Of a stretch of 23,391 nucleotides of DNA, positions 18,421 to 23,391 are shown one piece after another. The DNA is from Rhynchonema sp. JSB1_4 (Eukaryota; Nematoda; Chromadorea; Monhysterida; Xyalidae): positions 1 to 23,391 of the forward strand of contig JASAMV010007738.1 of NCBI GenBank assembly GCA_030248065.1. Direction: 5' to 3'. The position numbers and the translations under genes are program-made. Below the pieces are notes generated by a model that was given only the letters and a program-made list of their open reading frames with translations, did no database searches and was not told the origin of the DNA. Numbering within the stretch: the first letter of the stretch is position 1; every line of letters begins with the position of its first letter.

Positions 18421-19621
18421 CAATGGTGTGGCTGGGGGGGGTGGGGGGGCCCCCCCAAGGTACAGTAGGTAAGGTAGGTTGCCGCCCCTCGCCTGGTACA
18501 GTAGGTAGGTTGTCGCCCCTCCGCTGGTACAGTAGGTAGGTTGTCGCCCCACCTAACTTTTCACCCAAAACATTCATTTTTGGCTTAAAATTGCATAAAA
18601 TTAGCATATTTGTCCGCAAATAGGCGAAAAATCGCGCGCTGCGCGCGAAATTAGTGGTTTAGGCCACATTTTCTTCAGTATTTAGACATAAAAAATTTCG
18701 GTTTCCAGATGACCCCCCCCCCCCAAGTGGTACGACCCCCCCTAGCTCGGCTGGTACCAATGGTGTAGCAGGGGAGGGGTGGGGGGGTCCCCCCCCTAGG
18801 TACAGTAGGTAGGTTGCCGCCCCTCGCCTGGTACAGTAGGTAGCAGTGCTGTGGCTGGGGGGGGGGGGGGGGGGGGGGTCCCCCCCCTATGGTACCCTAC
18901 CCGCCCCGGCCTGGTCCTCTACCCCCCTACCCGCCCCGCTCTTGTACCCTACCCCCCTACCCGCCCCGCCCTGGTACCCTACCCGCCCCGATTTTTAACC
19001 CCAAAATGCCCATTTTTTCGGTCAAAAATGCCCAAATTTCGACCGCAAACCCTAAAAAGTCCAAAAATTCTCGCGCTGCGCGCGATATATGTACTTTTTA
19101 GTACATAAAAACAGGCACTCGAAAAAACTTGTGTTGTACCCCCCCCCCCCCCAAAAATCTTCCCCCCCTCCCCCCCAAACCGGATTCCCCCCCCCCCCAA
19201 AATCCCAGGTACACTACCCCCCTACCCGCCCCGATTTTTTCCACCTATGTACCCTACCCGCCCCGCAAAAGTAGCCACAGCACTGGTAGGTAGGTTGCCG
19301 CCCCTCCCCTGGTACAGTAGGTAGGTTACCGCCCCACCTAACTTTTCACCCAAAACATTCATTTTTGGCTTAAAATTGCATAAAATTAGCATATTTGTCT
19401 GCAAACAGGCAAAAAATCGCGCGCTGCGCGCGAAATTAGTGTTTTAGGCCTCATTTTCTTCAGTATTTAGACATGAAAAATTTCGGTTTCCAGATGACCC
19501 CCCCCCCAAGTGGTACGACCCCCCCCCCCCCCCTAGCTCGGCTGGTACAGTAGGTAGGTTGCCGCCCCGCATTTTGGGTGGTACAGTAGGTTACCGCCCC
19601 GCCTGGGTAGCTACACCACTG
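18421..19621 (-). mobile_element. hAT-like MITE family E, reversed copy (duplicated inside)
   Basis: Ends CAATGGTGTGGC / GTAGCTACACCACTG on the plus strand, i.e. E in reverse. It has an exact 8-bp duplication CTGGGGGG (18413-18420, 19622-19629) that overlaps the last three bases of G1, so it inserted after G1. It holds two E bodies: a second left end, CAATGGTGTAGC, starts at about 18766, directly after GCTGGTAC, and the same GCTGGTAC recurs near 19533. This suggests E-in-E insertion followed by recombination. F2 lies in the second body. Confidence 0.82.
18844..19285. mobile_element. hAT-like MITE family F, copy F2, inserted in reversed E
   Basis: 442 bp; ends CAGTGCTGTGGC / GCCACAGCACTG; exact duplication GTAGGTAG (18836-18843, 19286-19293), the complement of the CTACCTAC used by F1 and F3. 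F keeps the plus orientation although its E host is reversed. It is longer than F1 because of a C-rich insert around 19110-19215. Confidence 0.9.
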
Positions 19622-19686
19622 CTGGGGGGACCCCCCCCCACCCCCCCCAGCCACACCATTGGGGGCTTGGGGGGCTCTATCCCCAA

Positions 19687-19818
19687 CCGTAAAAACCTAA
19701 ATACAGCCCCCCCCCCCGGAATAGAGCCCCCAAAAAGGGGTCAGTGAATTACTAGAGCCCCCAAAATCGGGTCAGTGAAGTGAATTAATAGAGCCCCCTT
19801 CTATTTAGGTTTTTACGG
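19687..19818. mobile_element. Element K, complete copy
   Basis: 132 bp with exact 17 bp inverted ends CCGTAAAAACCTAAATA / TATTTAGGTTTTTACGG. Inside, AGAGCCCCC and GGGTCAGTGAATTA alternate. The family is shared with 14984-15100. Target duplication not clear. Confidence 0.8.
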
Positions 19819-19854
19819 CAGAACCCCCTCCGGTCCACCGGGCGCGCGGGCGGG

Positions 19855-19997
19855 CAGTGTGGTACAGGGATTAGGATCGGACCGGGCCAGGCTCCAGGCC
19901 CGGTCCGAATTGCTCAAATTTCAAGCCAAACCCGTCGTTTTGCATCAAAAATCTCCAAAAAATCGCGCTTCGCGCAGAGCACTGGTTTAGCTGGGGG
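19855..19997. repeat. Dispersed repeat M, second copy, and element debris
   Basis: CAGTGTGGTACAGGG, then GATTAGGATCGGACCGGGCC and GCTCAAATTTCAAGCCA as in 14448-14577. It ends near AATCGCGCTTCGCGCAGAGC and CACTGGTTTAGCTGGGGG, which resembles another eroded CAGTG-type end. No matching duplication found. Confidence 0.55.
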
Positions 19998-20419
19998 CAG
20001 TGGTGTAGCTACCCAGGCGGGGCGGCAACCTACTGTACCACCCAAAATGCGGGGCGGCAACCTACCTACTGTACCAGCCGAGCTAGGGGGGGGGGTCGTA
20101 CCACTTGGGGGGGGGGGGGTCATCTGGAAACCGAAATTTTTTATCTCTAAATACTGAAGAAAATGTGGCCTAAAACACTAATTTCGCGCGCAGCGCGCGA
20201 TTTTTCGCCTATTTGCATACAAATATGCTAATTTTATGCAATTTTAAGCCAAAATGTATGTTTTGGGTGAAAAGTTAGGTGGGGCGGCAACCTACCTACT
20301 GTACCAGGGGAGGGGCGGCAACCTACCTACTGTACCAGGCGAGGGGCGGCAACCTACCTACTGTACCTTGGGGGGGGACCCCCCCCCACCCCCCCCCCCC
20401 CCGCCCTGCCACACCATTG
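19998..20419 (+). mobile_element. hAT-like MITE family E, copy E2
   Basis: 422 bp from CAGTGGTGTAGCTACCC to GCCACACCATTG, the most regular E copy. It has five GGCGGCAACCTAC motifs (two left, three right), core TTTCGCGCGCAGCGCGCGAT, and a G-run/C-run block before the right end. The flanks (GCTGGGGG and CTACCTAC) do not match, so one side has been exchanged. Confidence 0.82.
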
Positions 20420-20458
20420 CTACCTACTGTACCAGGGGAGGGGCGGCAACCTACCTAC

Positions 20459-20779
20459 CAGTGCTGTGGCTGGGGGGGGGGGTGGGGGCCCCCCCAATGG
20501 TACCCTACCCGCCCCGGCCTGGTACGCTACCACCCTACCTGCCCCGCTCTGGTACCCTACCCCCTACCCGCCCCGCCCTGGTACCCTACCCGCCCCGATT
20601 TTTTACCTGAAAATGCCCATTTTCGGTCAAAAATGCCCAAATTTCGACCGAAAACCGTAAAAAGTGCAAAAAATCTCGCGCTGCGCGCGATATATGCACT
20701 TTTTTGTACAACCCCCTACCCGCCCCGATTTTTTCCACCTATGTACCCTACCCGCCCCGCAAAAGTAGCCGCAGCACTG
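20459..20779. mobile_element. hAT-like MITE family F, copy F3
   Basis: 321 bp; ends CAGTGCTGTGGC / GCCGCAGCACTG; exact duplication CTACCTAC (20451-20458, 20780-20787). Very similar to F1 throughout, including the core CTCGCGCTGCGCGCGATATA. Confidence 0.9.
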
Positions 20780-20823
20780 CTACCTACTGTACCAGGCGAG
20801 GGGCGGCAACCTTAGATCCACGG

Positions 20824-21638
20824 CAGAGGTCGCAATCGGGCCGGCCCGACCTCGGGCCGGGCCGCGATTTTGGGCTTTTGGCTCGGGCCGGGCCGGGCCG
20901 GAGATTTGGAGGGTCGGGCCGGGCCGGGCCGGGCACCCCGGCCCGAAGCTTCTGAAGTGACTTATTTTACTGAAAAAGTAGGGATTTTTTTGTCAAAAAT
21001 ACTAAAATTTCTGACGGATTCGGCAAGCAAGTGATCAGTATTGTCTCTATCTGACGACCATTTCATGGAAAACAATGTATTTTCAACCAGTGGTGTAGCT
21101 ACCCAGGCGGGGCGGCAACCTACAGTACCACCAAAAATGTGGGACGGCAACCTACCTACTGTACCGGCCGGGCTAAGGGGGAACAAAATTTTTTCGGTCG
21201 AAATTTTGAAGAAAATGTGCTCTAAAACGCTAATTTCGCGCGTAGCGCGGCGATTTATCGCCTATTTGGAGTGAAAAGTACCGATTTTATATACCATTTT
21301 GAGCCAAAAATCGCAACTTACTGTACTAGCCGCCTGCGGCGACCTACCTAGTGTACCAGGATGGAGCGTCAACCTACCTACCTACTGTACCTAGGGGGTA
21401 CCCCACCCCCTGCAACACCGTTGTTTTCAACCAAAAAATAGGTTCAAAAAAATCGCAAAAATTATGACAAAACTTGGGTTAAAATCTGAGCCAAAAAATT
21501 CGGGCCGGGCCGGGCCGGAGATTTGGGGGTTCGGGCCGGGCCGGGCCGGAGATTTGGGGGTACGGGTCGGGCCGGGCCGGAGATTTGGGGGCTCGGGCCG
21601 GGCCGGGCCGGCCAAACCCGGCCCGATTGCGACCTCTG
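20824..21638. mobile_element. hAT-like MITE family L, split by E4
   Basis: Exact 21 bp inverted ends (20824-20844 and 21618-21638, starting CAGAGGTCGCAATCGGG) and exact 8-bp duplication ATCCACGG (20816-20823, 21639-21646). CAGAGGTCGCAA is a typical hAT-style end. The motif TCGGGCCGGGCCGGAGATTT recurs near both ends. Without E4 it is about 470 bp. Confidence 0.9.
21088..21423 (+). mobile_element. hAT-like MITE family E, diverged copy E4, inserted in L
   Basis: 336 bp; ends CAGTGGTGTAGC / GCAACACCGTTG; exact 8-bp duplication TTTTCAAC (21080-21087, 21424-21431) in non-repetitive L sequence. It keeps two or three GGCAACCTACCTACTGTACC motifs and a drifted core CGCGCGTAGCGCGGCGAT. This is the cleanest proof of E boundaries. 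Confidence 0.93.
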
Positions 21639-21675
21639 ATCCACGGCAGCCTACCTACTGTACCTTGGGGGGGAC

Positions 21676-21927
21676 CAGTGTTGGAGGTACTCTGGCGGGG
21701 GGGATACCTACTGTACCGCGCTCGGAGAGGGGGGATACCTACTGTACCAAAACCGATGGCCTGGGGGTTATGTACCTAAGGGGGGTTTGGGGGGGGGGGT
21801 GGGGGGTTAGGTTTTGGGGTGAAAATTTTTTATGTGTTTATTATGTGTGGAATCGTGTGAAAACGTAGTATTTGCGCGCGCAGCGCGCGAATTTTGGGTA
21901 ATTTGAGGCAAAAACCACTGATTTTAC
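21676..21927. mobile_element. hAT-like MITE family G, copy G2, right part missing
   Basis: Starts CAGTGTTGGAGG directly after GGGGGGAC in E3, the same place as G1 in E1. It matches G1 up to CCACTGATTTTAC, then the sequence changes abruptly at 21928. The right end is lost. Confidence 0.82.
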
Positions 21928-21958
21928 GGGGCCGGTTAACGGGAGAAGCGGAGAAGTG

Positions 21959-22026
21959 CTCGGAAGTGACGTCATGTATGCTTAAGCACATGGCGTTTGA
22001 ATTTTATTCGGCTAAAATGTGATTGG
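21959..22026 (+). promoter_or_regulatory. Promoter-like cluster: ETS-CRE composite and inverted CCAAT
   Basis: CTCGGAAGTGACGTCATG joins an ETS core (GGAAGT) and a perfect CRE (TGACGTCA, 21967-21974). ATTGG, an inverted CCAAT box, follows at 22022-22026. This combination is common in TATA-less animal promoters. It lies 195-260 bases before the start codon at 22221, in the same direction. Confidence 0.55.
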
Positions 22027-22115
22027 TCGGTTGCAGTTGGCTTGGATGTTTTGGTCGGGAGGGTGGAGGAAGCTGTTCTATTATTTGGGAGAGAAAAGTT
22101 GGCTTGGATTTTCCG

Positions 22116-22208
22116 CGAATTTTTTTATTATTTTTTTATTATTATTTTTTTATTTTTTTATTATTTTTTTTTGTTTTTTTTTTGGCCCGGCTCCAGCCAT
22201 TTTTTTTG
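22116..22208 (+). repeat. T-rich low-complexity tract
   Basis: Runs of T broken by A (TTATTATTTTTTTATT) between the promoter-like cluster and the candidate first exon. The hydrophobic Phe/Tyr-rich frame across it is an artefact of composition. Confidence 0.75.
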
Positions 22209-22220
22209 GTTCGTATTAAA

Positions 22221-22403
22221 ATGAAGGGAAGAGAATGTGAGTATTTTTTTCTCATCTCATCACCAGAGACAACGCGACTGGGTCCAATCGATACGCGGCG
22301 AAAATTTGTTGCTGTCCCGTTGAACAGCGGCGAAAGTTTGTTGCTCGAAACTTGTGACGAACGGTGCGATGTCGGGCGTTCGGTATCCAGATTTGCGGCA
22401 CGG
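22221..22403 (+). CDS. Candidate first coding exon of an unidentified gene
   Basis: ATG 22221 (attaaaATG, A at -3) opens 61 codons ending at CGG|gtgagtaaac (donor GT at 22404), phase 0. The peptide begins MKGRECEYFFLISSPETTRL and includes RKFVAVPLNSGESLLLETC; composition is balanced and unlike the surrounding repeats. The second part has the look of a beta-strand / turn / strand pattern, as at the start of a ubiquitin-like fold, but this is a guess and I do not recognise the protein. The following exons would lie beyond the satellite, outside the window. A promoter-like cluster precedes it. The gene would be divergent to LEO1. It could also be chance: without the splice donor the frame simply continues to a stop at 22470-22472. 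Confidence 0.45.
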
Positions 22404-22529
22404 GTGAGTAAACTTGCGAGGGGTTTTCATTGTGCGTTCGGTGTGTGCAAACTTGTGAGGGATTTTTGTTAAGCGTTAGGGATGGGGCGTCAGATTTCGT
22501 TTCGACGGTTGTGGGGGGGGGGTTTGGAT

Positions 22530-23391
22530 GGCTCAGATTGTTTTTATGTTTTTGTGTGCTGGTACTTGGGGGGGGCCATTTTTTTATTCGCGGGGATACA
22601 TGTTCTGTGCTGGTACTTGGGGGGGGTCCATTTTTTTGGCCTATTCCCCCCAAATTCATCTGGGCCCCAAATTCATCTCTATCCCCCCCAAATCGTCAAC
22701 ACATATGGGCAAATCTATCTATCGTCAACAAATTTTGGGACCCCCCTCCAAATCGTCAACACATATGGGCAAATCTGCAACACATATGGGCAAATCTATC
22801 TATCGTCAACATACCCCCCTCCAAATCGTCAAGACATATGGGCAAATTCCTCCAAATCGTCAACACATATGGGCAAATCTGCAACACATGTGGGCAAATC
22901 TATCTATCGTCAACATACCCCCCTCCAAATCGTCAAGACATATGGGCAAATTTATCTACCCCAAATCGTCAACACATATGGGCAAATCTATCTATCGTCA
23001 ACAAATTTTGGGACCCCCTCCAAATCGTCAACACATATGGGCAAATCTGCAACACATATGGGCGAATCTCAACATACGTATCTATCGTCAACATACCCCC
23101 CTCCAAATCGTCAAGACATATGGGCAAATTTATCTATCGTCAACAAATTTTGGGAACAACATATTTGCGCTGCTTCAAAACGGCTCAAAATCGGTATTTT
23201 TCACCACAGACTCAGATTTAGGACCTATCGTCAACAAATTTTGGGGACAATCTATTTATCGTCAACACGTTTCGAACTCAAAATTGACATTTCTGCCTCT
23301 TTTCACCACGGCTCACATTGTTTTTATGTTTTTGTGTGCTAGTACTTGGGGGGGGCCATTTTTTATTCGCGGGGATACATGTTCTGTGCTA
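22530..23391. repeat. Higher-order satellite, 780 bp outer period (second unit cut by window end)
   Basis: GGCTCA(G/C)ATTGTTTTTATG, followed by a GGTACTTGGGGGG-type phrase and CGCGGGGATACATGTTCTGT, occurs at 22530-22611 and again at 23310-23391, exactly 780 bases apart. In between lies the short-period array. The 5' ends of both units share about 80 bp at high identity. Confidence 0.8.
22690..23270. repeat. Short-period array with the family J motif
   Basis: Built from AAATCGTCAACACATATGGG and CAAATCTATCTATCGTCAAC blocks with ACCCCCCTCC spacers. ATCTATCTATCGTCAAC, the exact complement of the J motif, occurs intact at 22713, 22794, 22898 and 22986, with several one- or two-base variants. A longer phrase repeats with about 273 bp spacing (22730 and 23003). 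The 286-codon frame through it is repeat-derived. Confidence 0.88.

Larger units (their letters stand above)
16055..19661 (+). mobile_element. hAT-like MITE family E, copy E1, split by nested insertions
   Basis: Left end CAGTGGTGT...GTAGCTACCC, right end GCCACACCATTG, with CTTGGGGG on the left (16047-16054) and again on the right after four extra Gs (19666-19673). Its own sequence is 16055-16124, 17021-17415, 17756-17926 and 19630-19661, roughly 650 bp including a 100 bp A/C-rich insert. The family motif GGCGGCAACCTACCTACTGT followed by ACC recurs several times. The core has TTTCGCGCGCAGCGCGCGAT. An internal duplication repeats AGCCGAGCTAGGGGGG (17043 and 17164). J, F1, G1 and a reversed E lie inside it. 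Confidence 0.8.
20420..21675 (+). mobile_element. Right half of a further E copy (E3) holding F3, L and the G2 site
   Basis: E motif sequence CTACCTACTGTACCAGGGGA at 20420, interrupted by F3 and L, resumes at 21650 with CCTACCTACTGTACCTTGGG and ends at GGGGGGGAC where G2 begins. The same order E-F-E-(insert)-E-G occurs at 17350-18180, so this is a second copy of that composite. Confidence 0.7.

Noticed and set aside
22430..23342. Open frames of 263 and 286 codons with SIYRQ/YGQI/LSSTN repeats
   Set aside because: The peptide repeats are just the 17-mer and CATATGGGCAAAT satellite words translated; two frames are open at once.

Overview
This is nuclear DNA of an animal, most likely an invertebrate of unresolved phylum. 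The evidence is a spliced gene for the Paf1-complex subunit LEO1 with GT-AG introns, LINE-type retrotransposon sequence, and dense miniature DNA transposons (MITEs). No prokaryotic gene organisation is visible.

Layout. (1) 1-2400: a decayed LINE endonuclease fragment (about 181-737), plain AT-rich sequence, and a minisatellite of about 50 bp units (1447-1868). (2) 2462-14823, minus strand: a LEO1 gene that I resolved into 12 exons. The reading frame is kept across all 11 junctions and predicts 523 residues. Its introns carry a foldback repeat, two copies of a TA-flanked MITE, two copies of a GAGCAA-rich hAT-like MITE, and a recently inserted 5'-truncated LINE (7521-10487). The LINE lies antisense in intron 3, has a 15 bp target duplication and has only one in-frame stop. 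(3) 14984-21927: the intergenic space between LEO1 and a divergently oriented second gene candidate. It is almost entirely a nest of non-autonomous DNA elements inserted into one another.

(4) 21928-23391: a promoter-like stretch with an ETS-CRE composite site and an inverted CCAAT box, a candidate first coding exon on the plus strand (22221-22403, splice donor CGG|gtgagt), then satellite-like DNA with an outer period of 780 bp that runs off the window.

The most interesting system is the nest at 15.2-21.9 kb. Several element families (labelled E, F, G, H, I, J, L here) share ends of the type CAGTG...CACTG, or close variants, and 8-bp target duplications. Most of them carry their own short motif in several copies inside the ends. 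In five families that motif ends in or contains GTACC. Most also share a G-run/C-run hairpin beside one end and an AT-rich core with a GCGCGC-type palindrome. The duplications give an insertion order: J in E1, H in J, G1 in E1, then a reversed E at the G1/E1 junction. The pattern suggests related hAT-type MITEs whose inner motifs diverged while the architecture stayed fixed. The motif of family J (GTTGACGATAGATAGAT) also makes up much of the satellite at the right edge.
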